Source: Lachnospiraceae bacterium
Lineage (GTDB): Bacteria > Bacillota > Clostridia > Lachnospirales > Lachnospiraceae
DNA length: 64,000 nucleotides
Direction: 5' to 3'
Assembly: GCA_017938285.1 (NCBI GenBank)
Contig: JAGBBW010000100.1
Span: 1-64,000, forward strand
Shown: one piece after another, positions 42,603-52,415 of the stretch
Position numbering within the stretch: the first letter of the stretch is position 1
Layout of the letters: each line of letters opens with the position of its first letter
Translations under genes and position numbers: made by a program
The notes under the pieces: generated by a model
Database searches by the model: none
Seen by the model: only the letters and a program-made list of their open reading frames with translations
Told to the model about the DNA's origin: nothing

Positions 42603-43520
42603 ATGATTTACACCATGACGTTTAATCCGGCACTGGATTATATTGTAGAAGTAAAGGATTTGTCCCTGGGAAGTACCAACCGGACCTCGTATGAGCAGAT
42701 GCTGCCCGGCGGCAAGGGACTGAATGTGTCTTTTGTACTGAAAAATCTTGGTTTTGAAACAACCGCCCTTGGTTTTCTGGCAGGTTTTGTAGGGGAAGAA
42801 ATTGAACGCCGGGTGGCGCAGAAAGGAGTGGCAGCAGCCTTTGTGAAACTTCCGGAGGGATGTTCCAGGATTAATGTAAAAGTCAGGAACACAGATGGTA
42901 CTGAAATTAATGGTATGGGGCCGGAGATTCCGGAAGAAAAAGTGCGGGAAATAACAGAATATCTGGAGCGGCAGCTGCAGAATGGGGATGTGCTGGTACT
43001 GGCCGGCAGTATTCCGGCTTCCATGCCGGCAACGATTTATATGGATATTATGAAGCGTCTGGTGGCAAAGGAGATTTTAGTGGTGGTTGATGCGACAAAG
43101 GAACTGTTGTGGAATGTATTGTCCTATCGTCCGTTTCTGGTTAAACCAAATCATCATGAACTGGGCGAACTGTTCGGTGTAACGTTTTCATCCAGGGAAG
43201 AGGTGGTGCCGTATGCAGAGAAAATGCAGGAACAGGGGGCGCGGAATGTACTGGTTTCCATGGGAGGACTTGGAGCAGTACTGGTGGATGAAATGGGAAC
43301 AGTGCATTTGAGCGAAGCACCGGAAGGAACCGTAGTGAATCCGGTTGGTGCCGGAGATTCCATGGTGGCAGGATTTTTGGCAGGCTGGACGGAAAAAAAG
43401 GAGTATGGGTATGCATTTCGGATGGGGCTGGCGGCCGGCAGTGCCAGTGCGTTTTCCCAGGATCTGGCGACAAAAGAGGAAGTGGAGAACGTATACAGGG
43501 AGACATTTTCTGAAAGATAA
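42603..43520 (+). CDS. fruK: 1-phosphofructokinase-type PfkB kinase
   Basis: The 305-residue PfkB-family kinase starts MIYTMTFNPALDYIVEV, has the glycine pair motif LPGGKGLNVSFVLKNLG and the C-terminal anion-hole motif NPVGAGDSMVAGFLAG with catalytic Asp. It phosphorylates fructose 1-phosphate to fructose 1,6-bisphosphate; tagatose-6-phosphate kinase (LacC) is a close relative and remains possible. No PTS gene lies beside it, which is unusual since fruK is often in an operon with a fructose PTS. AAAGGAG lies 6 bases before the ATG. Confidence 0.88.
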   Translation: MIYTMTFNPALDYIVEVKDLSLGSTNRTSYEQMLPGGKGLNVSFVLKNLGFETTALGFLAGFVGEEIERRVAQKGVAAAFVKLPEGCSRINVKVRNTDGTEINGMGPEIPEEKVREITEYLERQLQNGDVLVLAGSIPASMPATIYMDIMKRLVAKEILVVVDATKELLWNVLSYRPFLVKPNHHELGELFGVTFSSREEVVPYAEKMQEQGARNVLVSMGGLGAVLVDEMGTVHLSEAPEGTVVNPVGAGDSMVAGFLAGWTEKKEYGYAFRMGLAAGSASAFSQDLATKEEVENVYRETFSER

Positions 43521-43521
43521 A

Positions 43522-43547
43522 GGGAAACGCTGGTTAAAGCGTTTCCC
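43522..43547 (+). terminator. Hairpin after fruK
   Basis: GGGAAACGCT pairs perfectly with AGCGTTTCCC; the T-tract is missing, so termination is uncertain. GAATTTGCGCAGC...GCTGCAAATTC makes a second stem just after (43553-43579). Confidence 0.55.
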
Positions 43548-43632
43548 ATGCCGAATTTGCGCAGCGAAGCTGCAAATTCTACTGCAAATTTGTGCGATCC
43601 GCCGGAGGAAGAAAGAGGAAGGGGAACGAGGA

Positions 43633-46600
43633 TTAAACGGTTACCTCCATTTCACCAAATTTCTGTAAAATTTCTCCGGTTTCATTGATCCAGAGTTTAC
43701 CACCGCCAATTATGCCGAGACGAACCGTGTAGGTGATGCCGCTCCGAAGATCTGTAAAGGTAATGGAATCTGCCGGACCTTCATTAATGAGGGTATAAAC
43801 GGTACAGTTTTCATAAGAGGCAGCATGCAGCAGAATATTCGGACGGCCTTCCGTCAGATGGTATATACCGTTTGCTGCCTGGGCTTTTTTAATGGCATAG
43901 CGGTAGCAGGCGGCCATGGCATCGGTATTTGTGGATAATTCCAGAGGGTATGGGCAGTAAAGGATGGTGCCATCTCCCACCTGGTATTCTGCGATGGAGT
44001 TCTGCATAATTTCCCCACAGTCCAGTAAATTTGATACATCTGCATAACCGGTCATACGGCGGAAATCCAGCGTATATGTGTTTCCATCAATCACAATGGA
44101 TTCGAAATCTCTTAAATTTCTTGTGGAATAGTTCCTGTCCAGGGCAGAGATTTTGGCATCGGCACCGAAAAATTCATCTTTGTCAATACATCCATTCACT
44201 AAAAGGACAGCTCCGTTTTCTACATAAGCTAATAGTTCCTTCCAGCAGTTTTTTCCGAGCATCTGCATAGCCGGAAGAATGATTAACCTAGGAGTTCCAA
44301 TGGCAGAAGCATGTTCTTTGGTAAACAGGTGTTCCAGCATGAAATCAGACGGTTCTTTCAGTTCATGGAACATGGCGTAGGTAAAGTTGCGCATGCCCTG
44401 CAGTGCAAAAGGATGTTCCACACCAAAGTGGTAGGAAGTGCCGTATACCGTACAGATTTTTACTTTGTCATAGTCACGGTGTTTCATCAGATGCTGCATG
44501 GAGCGTTCCGCCTGGACCAGTTCCCGGGTGGCCTGAAGGGATGGTGTCGGAGAAAGATCCGCCCGGTAAAGGCCAAGGGAATTCTCACTGAGCTCCCACA
44601 TGAATGGGTCATCATGGGACTGCCATTGTACAAAGTTTCCAAAGGCACATAACAGTTTGTTGTTCAGCTTGTCAACCATTTCTTCATCCGTGTGGCGTTT
44701 GCCGGAACGGATATCGTCAAATTTATACATGCCAAGTTCCTGGGCTACGCAGATTTTACCCCGGACACGGTTCATCAGATACTCCGTGAAAATATCGGAA
44801 TTGTAGTTCCACTGGTGCCAGCATACCATATCAATGCTGCCGGCAAGAACCTCTGTCTGTTGTTCCGGAATACGTAACGTTTCGTCACGTCCCATGATTA
44901 CAGTCATATCCGGTGCAATTTCCCGTACAATACTGCGGATTTCTTTTGTCCAGCCGGAAAATTCGGTTCTGGCAAAGGCGAAGAAATCAGCCAGCGGGGT
45001 ATGGTTGAGGCGCTGTTCCGTGCGGGCAAGACCACGGCCGAACAGATGGTTTTCCGGCATAACCACATCATCAAAACTGGTGAGAACCGTTGGGCTTTCT
45101 CCCCAGGCTGTCCGCAGGTTCTGGATGGTGCCGTATTTTTCTTTCAGCCATTCGTGCCAGCGCATTCGTTCGCCTGCTTCCATGGAAGGCTTGCCCGGTG
45201 ACCAGGCGCCCCGGTTGGAATAGGAAGGCTCATTCACAATGTCCATCATGACGTTTTTAAAGTCTTTGAAGTATTCGGCGAAGGAACGGATCAGAGTCAT
45301 GCATTTTTTGCGCATGCCTTTGTCATGAATGGGAGAACGGCTGGTATCCCATTGGTTTAACAGGACTGTGCCAAGGGCAAACTGGACAGTAAAGCCCTGT
45401 TTTGCTGCCAGGTAGAAAAAGGTTTCCATGGCACGTTTTCCACGCTCTCCAATACTGCCGTCATTGTTGTAAAATTCCGGAATGTAGTACCAGTTACCGC
45501 TTCGAAGGACGTTAAACCCGTCAGCGGAAAGCTGGGCCATTTCTTTAGCACACAGCCAGGCGTTCATGGAATAAAAACATTCCCGGTAAACATCGGTGAC
45601 AAAATAGGTGGTGCCCAGAATGGCGGTAATCTTTCCGTCAACAACGCAGTAATCGCTGGAAATGGATTCATCGATATACATTGGATGGAAATTCTGTACT
45701 TCATGAAGCAGTTCTTCCCTGGTCAGGACAAGAATACCGGTAGTACAGGTAGTAATGACTGTTTCCGGACAGACATCAGAAACGGTACATAAGGCAGCTT
45801 CTATCCGGTATAATCCCGATTTTTCCAATACTGGAGAAAGAATGGTTTCATAAGGAAGGGTAATGCGGCAGCTGGTTTCGTAAACAAGAGTATCGTCGCT
45901 GGTTGCTTCCTGTGTCTGGTAAATGCGGAGATGTAATGTGGCCGTGGTTCCTGCAGTTATCGTCAGTGGAATGGCAGAAATGCGGATAAGTTTCGCCTCT
46001 TCCCGTGTGTATCTGGAATAATGGGAGTCGATAGTCAGCAGTGCTGTTCCGGCAAGATTTTTCTTTACAGCCTGTACAAGTGCTTTCTGTAAAAAAGCAG
46101 TCTGACTGCAATCGTTATTGGCAGAAAGAGCCCCGGCAAGGTCAAAATTACAGAGGGTCATGCTGCCTTTTTTATGAGTAACGATACGGAGCATGGCAGC
46201 TGCCAGCAGACGGCCTTCGGTATCCCAGGCATCCATGAGGTGCTCAAGATAAGCGATGCGCTGGTTTTTTCCGTTCTCCTGGTCACATAGATGGTATACT
46301 CCGCCGTAAAATCCCGTCAGGGACAGGCTGGATGTTTCGCCATACCAGGTAGAAAGGAAAGCATTGTGTTCCTTTATTGGATGAAAATCATCGATGATTT
46401 CAAAGCTGCGCAGGGCGCGGTGGTTGGTCTGTCCACTGGTCAAACTTACGGTAAATGGGGCTGGACAGAGGTTGATGATATGTCCCCCCTGGTTAAAATA
46501 GTCCACCAGAAGCGGCAGTTGTTCTTCCGGATAATAGGAATCCATGACATTCAGCAGAACATCATACGAAGCAAGCGGGTTTACAGATTGTCCGGCAGTA

Positions 46601-46722
46601 AAGTTTTCCGCAGGGAGGGTTTCTGCTTCCAGACAGACCGTATCTATATTATGTTCTGTAAGCAAGGTACGAAGTTCCTGATAAGGAAGCACAGATTTAT
46701 GACAATACAAAATTCCAAGCAT
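43633..46722 (-). CDS. Large cytoplasmic glycoside hydrolase, GH-A clan type
   Basis: The 1029-residue protein has no signal peptide. After an N-terminal region of about 370 residues with alpha/beta and beta-sandwich character, a TIM barrel is indicated by FKNVMMDIVNEPSYSNRG (candidate acid/base Glu498) and GKICVAQELGMYKFD (candidate nucleophile Glu662). The C-terminal third (LIILPAMQMLGKNCWKELLAYVENGAVLLVNG) resembles the amidotransferase-like trimerisation domain of GH42 beta-galactosidases. The exact family is not clear to me. ATG 46722 follows GGAGGA; ATG 46737 overlaps it. It is a stand-alone gene with no transporter nearby. Confidence 0.75.
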   Translation of the reverse strand: MLGILYCHKSVLPYQELRTLLTEHNIDTVCLEAETLPAENFTAGQSVNPLASYDVLLNVMDSYYPEEQLPLLVDYFNQGGHIINLCPAPFTVSLTSGQTNHRALRSFEIIDDFHPIKEHNAFLSTWYGETSSLSLTGFYGGVYHLCDQENGKNQRIAYLEHLMDAWDTEGRLLAAAMLRIVTHKKGSMTLCNFDLAGALSANNDCSQTAFLQKALVQAVKKNLAGTALLTIDSHYSRYTREEAKLIRISAIPLTITAGTTATLHLRIYQTQEATSDDTLVYETSCRITLPYETILSPVLEKSGLYRIEAALCTVSDVCPETVITTCTTGILVLTREELLHEVQNFHPMYIDESISSDYCVVDGKITAILGTTYFVTDVYRECFYSMNAWLCAKEMAQLSADGFNVLRSGNWYYIPEFYNNDGSIGERGKRAMETFFYLAAKQGFTVQFALGTVLLNQWDTSRSPIHDKGMRKKCMTLIRSFAEYFKDFKNVMMDIVNEPSYSNRGAWSPGKPSMEAGERMRWHEWLKEKYGTIQNLRTAWGESPTVLTSFDDVVMPENHLFGRGLARTEQRLNHTPLADFFAFARTEFSGWTKEIRSIVREIAPDMTVIMGRDETLRIPEQQTEVLAGSIDMVCWHQWNYNSDIFTEYLMNRVRGKICVAQELGMYKFDDIRSGKRHTDEEMVDKLNNKLLCAFGNFVQWQSHDDPFMWELSENSLGLYRADLSPTPSLQATRELVQAERSMQHLMKHRDYDKVKICTVYGTSYHFGVEHPFALQGMRNFTYAMFHELKEPSDFMLEHLFTKEHASAIGTPRLIILPAMQMLGKNCWKELLAYVENGAVLLVNGCIDKDEFFGADAKISALDRNYSTRNLRDFESIVIDGNTYTLDFRRMTGYADVSNLLDCGEIMQNSIAEYQVGDGTILYCPYPLELSTNTDAMAACYRYAIKKAQAANGIYHLTEGRPNILLHAASYENCTVYTLINEGPADSITFTDLRSGITYTVRLGIIGGGKLWINETGEILQKFGEMEVTV

Positions 46723-46939
46723 GATTGGTTCCTCCATTCGTTTTTTTTTGATTATATCACGATGCTATCATAGCATTTTTTGGGAAAGAAGGTCAATAGC
46801 AGTATGCGGGTGTGAGAAGGCAAAGACCTGGTAAAAAGTAAAAAAAACAGTAGTAAAGCAGGACAAATTCTGATAAGATGGAAATATCCGATGCTTCATG
46901 ACAGACAGGCATCGGTACATAAAATTAAGAGGTGGAACA

Positions 46940-48292
46940 ATGAATTCGATTGGATTAATGATTTTACTGCAGGTTTTGTTAATTGCACTGAATGCGGTGT
47001 TTGCCTGCGCTGAAATTGCTGTAATTTCCATGAATGACGCCAAACTTTCCAGAATGGCGTCGGATGGGGATAAACGTGCGCAGAGGCTGGTGAAGCTTAC
47101 CAGCCAGCCCGCAAGGTTTCTCGCTACGATACAGGTGGCCATCACCTTATCCGGATTTTTAGGTTCCGCATTTGCGGCAGAAAATTTTTCCGGTGTGCTG
47201 GTGGAATGGGTCGTGGGACTTGGGGTATCGATTTCTCCGGAAGTGCTGGATTCTGTTGCGGTAATTTTAATTACTGTTATTTTGTCGTTTTTTACACTGG
47301 TGTTTGGGGAACTGGTACCAAAGCAGGTTGCCATGCGTAAGGCAGAGACGCTGGCTCTTGGAATGTCAGGCTTTATCAGCACCATTGCTGCTGTTTTTAA
47401 GCCACTGGTCAGTCTGCTTACTGTTTCAACGAACGGATGTCTCCGGCTGCTGGGAATTGACCCAAATGCCAAGGATGACGAGGTCAGTGAAGAAGAAATC
47501 CGTATGATGGTGGATGTCGGCAGTGAAAATGGTACGATTGATGATGCAGAACGGGAATTTATCCAGAATGTGTTTGAATTTGATGATATTTCTGCAGGAG
47601 AACTGGTAACCCACCGGACAGAAGTGATTATGTTGGATCTGGCAGAAGACATGGAGGTATGGAAAGAGACCATTCATAATACACGCCATGCTTCTTACCC
47701 GATCTGTGAGGATTCAGCGGATAATATTGTGGGAGTATTAAAGGCAAAGGAATATTTCCGATTAGAGGATAAGAGCCGGGAGTCTGTGATGAAGCATGCG
47801 GTCCGTGATCCGTACTTTGTTCCGGCAACCATTAAGGCAGACCGTCTGTTCCGTAACATGAAGAAGGGAAAGCGTACCATGGCAATTGTGCTGGATGAGT
47901 ATGGTGGCATGATGGGCGTTATAACCATGAAAGACTTAATTGAACAGCTTGTGGGTGATTATTATGCTTATGATGATGTGGATGAAAATGAGGAGCATAT
48001 CAAGTCCATTGGTGAAAATACCTGGAAAATTCATGGAAGCGCCTTGTTGGAAGATGTATCAGAAAAGCTGGATGTTACCTTGTATTGTGAAGATTTCGGA
48101 ACATTTAACGGACTGATTTTTCATACACTGGGCAAAGTCCCGGCAGATGGGGATAAGTTTACCCTGGAGATTGGTGTCCTGACAGTGAAAGTGGTGAAAA
48201 TCCAGAATCATATGGTAGAGGCGGCGATTGTAACGAAGCGGGAGGAAAAGACAGAAGAGAGTGAAGCAAAGGTGGCAGCCGCAAAAGAATAG
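46940..48292 (+). CDS. CNNM/CorC-type membrane protein with CBS domains
   Basis: The 450-residue protein has an N-terminal DUF21/CNNM region with four hydrophobic helices (to about residue 190), paired CBS domains (THRTEVIMLDLAEDMEVWKETI and KKGKRTMAIVLDEYGGMMGVITMKDLIEQLVG) and a C-terminal CorC_HlyC domain (ALLEDVSEKLDVTLYCEDFGTFNGLIFHTLGKVPADGDKFTLEI). Relatives are magnesium exporters or regulators (MpfA, CorC), though databases often call them hemolysins. The start follows AGAGGTGG. The protein ends in an acidic tail. Confidence 0.92.
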   Translation: MNSIGLMILLQVLLIALNAVFACAEIAVISMNDAKLSRMASDGDKRAQRLVKLTSQPARFLATIQVAITLSGFLGSAFAAENFSGVLVEWVVGLGVSISPEVLDSVAVILITVILSFFTLVFGELVPKQVAMRKAETLALGMSGFISTIAAVFKPLVSLLTVSTNGCLRLLGIDPNAKDDEVSEEEIRMMVDVGSENGTIDDAEREFIQNVFEFDDISAGELVTHRTEVIMLDLAEDMEVWKETIHNTRHASYPICEDSADNIVGVLKAKEYFRLEDKSRESVMKHAVRDPYFVPATIKADRLFRNMKKGKRTMAIVLDEYGGMMGVITMKDLIEQLVGDYYAYDDVDENEEHIKSIGENTWKIHGSALLEDVSEKLDVTLYCEDFGTFNGLIFHTLGKVPADGDKFTLEIGVLTVKVVKIQNHMVEAAIVTKREEKTEESEAKVAAAKE

Positions 48293-48662
48293 CGTAAAAC
48301 TACTGTCTCAAATGTAGAAAATAGCAGTGGAATTTTGTACATTATGCACAAAAAATAAAGCGGTTTTGGAAAAATAAAGTACTGCAACTATGCGGAAATA
48401 AAGGAAAAAAGCGAATTTACCAGAGCGAGCACTTTTGGGAAAACTGGCACTGGATAAATAAACGAATATGTGATAGGATGGACGCAGATGGGAATAGAAA
48501 TAGTCTCATCTGTGTTTTCTTTTATATTTTGTTCAGGGGAAGGGGAGTTCGTCTTCTGCCTGAAATGTCTGGAAAAGGTAATCATAATCTGACAGAATCA
48601 GCTGCGATTCCACATTTGTAAAATGCAGGGATATAAGGAACAGGAGGAGGTAATGCAATCAT
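48293..48662 (+). other. 370-bp gap with a probable terminator; no gene
   Basis: ACGCAGATGGGA (48482-48493) pairs with TCTCATCTGTGT (48504-48515), followed by TTTTCTTTT, a likely terminator placed 190 bases after the CNNM gene. Short frames on the minus strand here lack ribosome sites and coding character. This gap is the left edge of the defence-gene island. Confidence 0.55.
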
Positions 48663-49664
48663 TTGGAAAAGGAAGAACAGTTATACAAGGAGATGATAAG
48701 AAAAATGGATCTGGCAGGGCTGCGGGCACAGTATGACAGTGAAGTGAAATACCTGCTGAGTGAAAAAATTATTCTGGCGCATATTATTGCAGGGGTAATT
48801 ACAGAGTTCAAGGGGATGGAACCAGAACGAATTGTATCGTATATTGAAGGAACCCCAGAGGTGGCAACGGTTCCGGTTCCACCAGGGGAAACAAATCGGT
48901 ATTCTGGTACAGCAATTTGTGGTGATAATACAGAGAGCAATATTCCCGGAGAAGGAACGTATACCTTTGATATTAAATTTGCATTAGGTTTACCGGAAGG
49001 AAGCCGGGAGTTTCAGTTATTGATTAATGTAGAGGCACAGAAAGCAGAACCGTCAAAGTATACAATTCCGGAACGAGGGGCATTTTATGTGGCAAGAATG
49101 TTGTCTTCCCAGTATGGGGAAGTATTTACCGGAGAAGAGTTTCAGAAGCTGAAAAAGGTGTATTCTATCTGGCTGGTACTGAACTGTCCGGAGAAAAGAG
49201 GAAATACGATAACACGGTATTATACAGAGCGGGAGTCACTGCTGGGAAAAGTACCGACGGAGGAGAGGTATCAGCTTTCTGAAATTATTGTGATCCGCTT
49301 ATCAAAGAAACTGGCAAAAGCAGAAAAAGAGGAATTGAAATTACATAGGTTTCTTGGTACAATATTTTCAGGAAAGATGTCTCCGGAGCAGAAGAAGGAG
49401 ATTTTGCGGAACGAGTATAATGTGCCAATCGCAGCAGATATGAGAAGGAGGGTGTCGGAGGTGTGCAATTTAAGTGAAGCAATTGAAGAAGAAGCGGAAA
49501 AAAGAGGAGAAAAAAGAGGAATTGCCCTCGGTGCCCGGAATAAGCTTCGTGAGCTGGTGGAGCGGAAAATCGCAAAAGGAAAATCCCTGGAAGTCATTGC
49601 GGATGAGCTGGAAGAAGATATTGTAGTAATTAGGGATATTTACGAAGAGATTATAAAAAATTAG
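48663..49664 (+). CDS. Rpn/PD-(D/E)XK-type nuclease (putative transposase family)
   Basis: The 333-residue protein matches the Rpn/PDDEXK_2 proteins abundant in Lachnospiraceae: LYKEMIRKMDLAGLRAQYDSEVK opening, and the nuclease core FDIKFALGLPEG...LLINVEAQK with Asp and the Glu-x-Gln pair. The C terminus has a charged coiled coil. The start is odd: TTG 48663 lies 12 bases from AGGAGG, while ATG 48653, closer to that site, is in another frame and hits a stop at 48736. A +1 shift or an indel near 48662 would join them. The stop is 28 bases before jetD, so co-transcription is likely. Confidence 0.8.
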   Translation: MEKEEQLYKEMIRKMDLAGLRAQYDSEVKYLLSEKIILAHIIAGVITEFKGMEPERIVSYIEGTPEVATVPVPPGETNRYSGTAICGDNTESNIPGEGTYTFDIKFALGLPEGSREFQLLINVEAQKAEPSKYTIPERGAFYVARMLSSQYGEVFTGEEFQKLKKVYSIWLVLNCPEKRGNTITRYYTERESLLGKVPTEERYQLSEIIVIRLSKKLAKAEKEELKLHRFLGTIFSGKMSPEQKKEILRNEYNVPIAADMRRRVSEVCNLSEAIEEEAEKRGEKRGIALGARNKLRELVERKIAKGKSLEVIADELEEDIVVIRDIYEEIIKN

Positions 49665-49692
49665 TAACACGGAAAGAGCAGGAACAAAAACA

Positions 49693-50679
49693 GTGAAGAG
49701 GATTACCCTGAGTCAGTTGGAGAAAACACATAAAATAAATGATTATATGGAACTTTATTCTGTAGTGACTGCCCTGATCCAGGAAGAAAAAATAAAACCA
49801 GTAAAGACTACCGGGCTGAATGGGAAAAAGCCGGCATTGTTTAAAGAATACTGGGTGATAGAAGGTAAGGAAGATTTTTCTGCATACGTGGAAGAACTTT
49901 CTTACCTTTTTGTGTCCATGATTTCAACGGATTATTACCTGGGTCATCGGAAGCAATATGTAGAGGACCGGGAATGGGTTCTTAGGTTGAATCAATTTTT
50001 AAAAACGAACCGGGAGAGTTTGAGCACAGCAAAATCACTGAATGAACGCAGTTTTGAAATCTGGCACCGGGAGAAATTTTTAAAAGAAGAGCAGGGAAAA
50101 AAGATTTTAAAGAGATGTGGAATTTCCATGGAGCAGTTGAATGTGTATGAAACAACAGAACCGCTGTCGTATTATGTGCACACAAGAACCACTCCGCAGA
50201 ATATGTTGATTCTGGAAAATAAGGATACGTTTTACAGTATGCGAAAGCATTTGCTGACTGGACAGAACAGAATAATTGATACGGAAATTGGAACAGTGAT
50301 TTATGGTGCAGGAAAAGGAATTTACCGTTCTTTTCAGGATTTTTCTCTTTGTGCCGAGCCTTATATGAAGGAAAAAGAGAATATACTGTATTATCTTGGT
50401 GATATTGACTATGAAGGAATTCTGATTTATGAAACACTGGCAGAACAGTTTGCCGGGGAATATAAGGTACAGCCATTTGTACAAGGATATGCTGCCATGC
50501 TGCAGAAAGCAGAAAAAATGGGTTTTGAAAAACTTCCCCGGATGAAAGAGAGACAGAACCAGAAAATTGGGGAGTTGTTTTATTCTTTTTTTGACAGAGA
50601 AATTCAGGAGAAGATACAAAGGCTGTTAGAGTCAGGATGTTATATTCCACAGGAAATATTGTCCGTGGAGGATTTGTAA
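49693..50679 (+). CDS. jetD: Wadjet system nuclease subunit JetD
   Basis: The 328-residue protein ends in a Toprim-like domain with LGDIDYEGILIYE (acidic pair about residues 236-238), and its N-terminal region matches the DUF3322/DUF2220 architecture of JetD. In Wadjet, JetD is the topoisomerase VI-like nuclease that cuts plasmid DNA once the SMC motor has extruded it. The start is GTG 49693. Here the gene comes first in the operon instead of last. Confidence 0.82.
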   Translation: MKRITLSQLEKTHKINDYMELYSVVTALIQEEKIKPVKTTGLNGKKPALFKEYWVIEGKEDFSAYVEELSYLFVSMISTDYYLGHRKQYVEDREWVLRLNQFLKTNRESLSTAKSLNERSFEIWHREKFLKEEQGKKILKRCGISMEQLNVYETTEPLSYYVHTRTTPQNMLILENKDTFYSMRKHLLTGQNRIIDTEIGTVIYGAGKGIYRSFQDFSLCAEPYMKEKENILYYLGDIDYEGILIYETLAEQFAGEYKVQPFVQGYAAMLQKAEKMGFEKLPRMKERQNQKIGELFYSFFDREIQEKIQRLLESGCYIPQEILSVEDL

Positions 50680-50746
50680 CAACGGTTCAAGTAGAAAAAA
50701 TGAGTAGTTACAAGATTTTTGAGAAGCATATGGAGGAAATGCAGAA

Positions 50747-52360
50747 ATGCAGTTTGAATTTTTAAAGCAGTTTCCAAAACGAATGAAGCATGTGGGAATG
50801 TACGGGTTACTGTTACAGAACAGTGCCCAGAAGCAGACCTGGAAAACATACGGACTGTTGAAACTGGATGAACAGTTAAATATAATTTTTGCCCTGCTTC
50901 TCTATATTATGGAGCAGTCCCTGAAAGAAGAACACTGTACGCTGGATGATATCGGGGCGTATCTGGATATATTGAATACTACCTATTTTCATAAAAATAT
51001 TTCCTATGAGGACTGCAAGGCTCTTGGGGATTTTATTGTCAATGTGGTGCTGTCCAATGAAGGAAAATCCATGTATTTTGACGGGTATGAATTTGAGCAG
51101 AGAGCTTATAAAATCATGAATATCAGCTATATTGCCAACCGGATTGTGTATCTGGATTCGGATGTAAAAAGAACGTCTTATTATCTGACGGATGATGGTT
51201 ATAATCTTCTGTTATCCACGCTGGAAATTGAAAATAACATGAAGCTGACGATTCATGAAATGATTTTCAAAATGCATCTGGAAAAGCAGAGTTATGACAA
51301 AGCAGTGGATGAAATCAAAAGTGTGTTTAATCTGCTCCGTATCCAGCTTCAGAAAATTCAGGAGGCTATGCTTCGGGTACGGAGAAATGCCCTGAACTAT
51401 TCTGTGGCGGATTATAAGACGATTCTGGAAGAAAATATGGAAACCATAGATTCCACAAAGCAGAAGTTCCAGAACTACCGGGAGACCGTAAAGAAACGTG
51501 CCCTGGAGCTGGAGGAGCAGAACATTAATGTGCGGAAACTGTCTGCGGAGGATGAAGAAAAACTGAACAATCTGCGGATTATCGAACACTATCTGAACCG
51601 TGGTCTGGATGAACACCAGAAAATTTTAAATTCCCACTTTGATTTGAAGATTTTGTACGACAAAGAGCTGGAACTGCTGGCACAGATGTCATTGATTCAG
51701 CGGTTTCCTCTGCGGACGGAACTATATGACAAGGTGTTGCAGGATGCGTCAGTACTGGACCGGCTGGATGTGTTTTTACGGCCGCTGTTTTACCAGGAGC
51801 CAGACAAAATCTACAATTTAAACAAAGCAATGGAGCTGCAGCGTCCGGTGCGGAAAAAGAAAACAGAAGAGGAAACCGAGGTTATTGATTTTGACGAAGA
51901 GGACTGGCAGGAGGAACTGCTGCGCCGTCAGGAAGAAAAGTTAAAAAAATATGAAGGCAGTCTGTTACTGATTCTGGACATGGCACTGGAAAAGGGAACC
52001 GTCACTTTACAGGAAATCAAAGAGCGGACAGAGCAGGAGGAAGAGCAAAGGCTTCCGGTTCTGATTCCGACCATTGATATTTTTAAAGAGATTATGGTGG
52101 AGCTGATTAAGAGCCGGGAAATTGACCTGAATGTGCTGCGGAAGGAAAAGAGTGAGTATATCACGGAGCAGAGCATGGAATTCCAGCTTCACGAAATGCT
52201 GCTCCGGCTGGTGGAGCAGGAAGAAAAACGAAGCGGTATTTCCAAAATTATGGTACGGAAGCTGGAGAACAGTCCGGTGGTGGAGTTTTCCGGGATTCCG
52301 GATGAACAGGGACGGAAGCGGACGATACGGTGTTCCAATGTGCAGATTGTGCTGGAGTAG
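50747..52360 (+). CDS. jetA: Wadjet system kleisin-like subunit JetA
   Basis: The 537-residue protein begins MQFEFLKQFPKRMKHVGMYG and has long charged helices in its middle (about residues 185-300), as expected of the kleisin-like JetA that bridges the SMC heads. It matches, by my recall, the DUF5716/JetA group of Wadjet operons; alignment would be needed to confirm. GGAGGAAATGCAGAA precedes the ATG. It is followed after 55 bases by jetB. An acidic stretch (EEETEVIDFDEEDWQEE) near residue 370 is notable. Confidence 0.8.
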   Translation: MQFEFLKQFPKRMKHVGMYGLLLQNSAQKQTWKTYGLLKLDEQLNIIFALLLYIMEQSLKEEHCTLDDIGAYLDILNTTYFHKNISYEDCKALGDFIVNVVLSNEGKSMYFDGYEFEQRAYKIMNISYIANRIVYLDSDVKRTSYYLTDDGYNLLLSTLEIENNMKLTIHEMIFKMHLEKQSYDKAVDEIKSVFNLLRIQLQKIQEAMLRVRRNALNYSVADYKTILEENMETIDSTKQKFQNYRETVKKRALELEEQNINVRKLSAEDEEKLNNLRIIEHYLNRGLDEHQKILNSHFDLKILYDKELELLAQMSLIQRFPLRTELYDKVLQDASVLDRLDVFLRPLFYQEPDKIYNLNKAMELQRPVRKKKTEEETEVIDFDEEDWQEELLRRQEEKLKKYEGSLLLILDMALEKGTVTLQEIKERTEQEEEQRLPVLIPTIDIFKEIMVELIKSREIDLNVLRKEKSEYITEQSMEFQLHEMLLRLVEQEEKRSGISKIMVRKLENSPVVEFSGIPDEQGRKRTIRCSNVQIVLE

Positions 52361-52415
52361 TGTACCAGCCGCGAACGCAGGTAGTACATACAGCAGACAG
52401 AATGGGAGATAAGAT

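Noticed and set aside
46768..47673. Open frame of 301 codons on the minus strand
   Set aside because: It is antisense to the CNNM gene and Ser/Thr-rich, a usual artefact of such complements.
48388..48585. 65-codon frame on the minus strand between the CNNM and Rpn genes
   Set aside because: It has no ribosome site or family resemblance, and it covers a probable terminator hairpin.
48653..48736. 27-codon frame with a good ribosome site before the Rpn gene
   Set aside because: It could be a leader peptide, but the sequence has no recognisable feature; it is better explained by a frame disturbance at the Rpn start.
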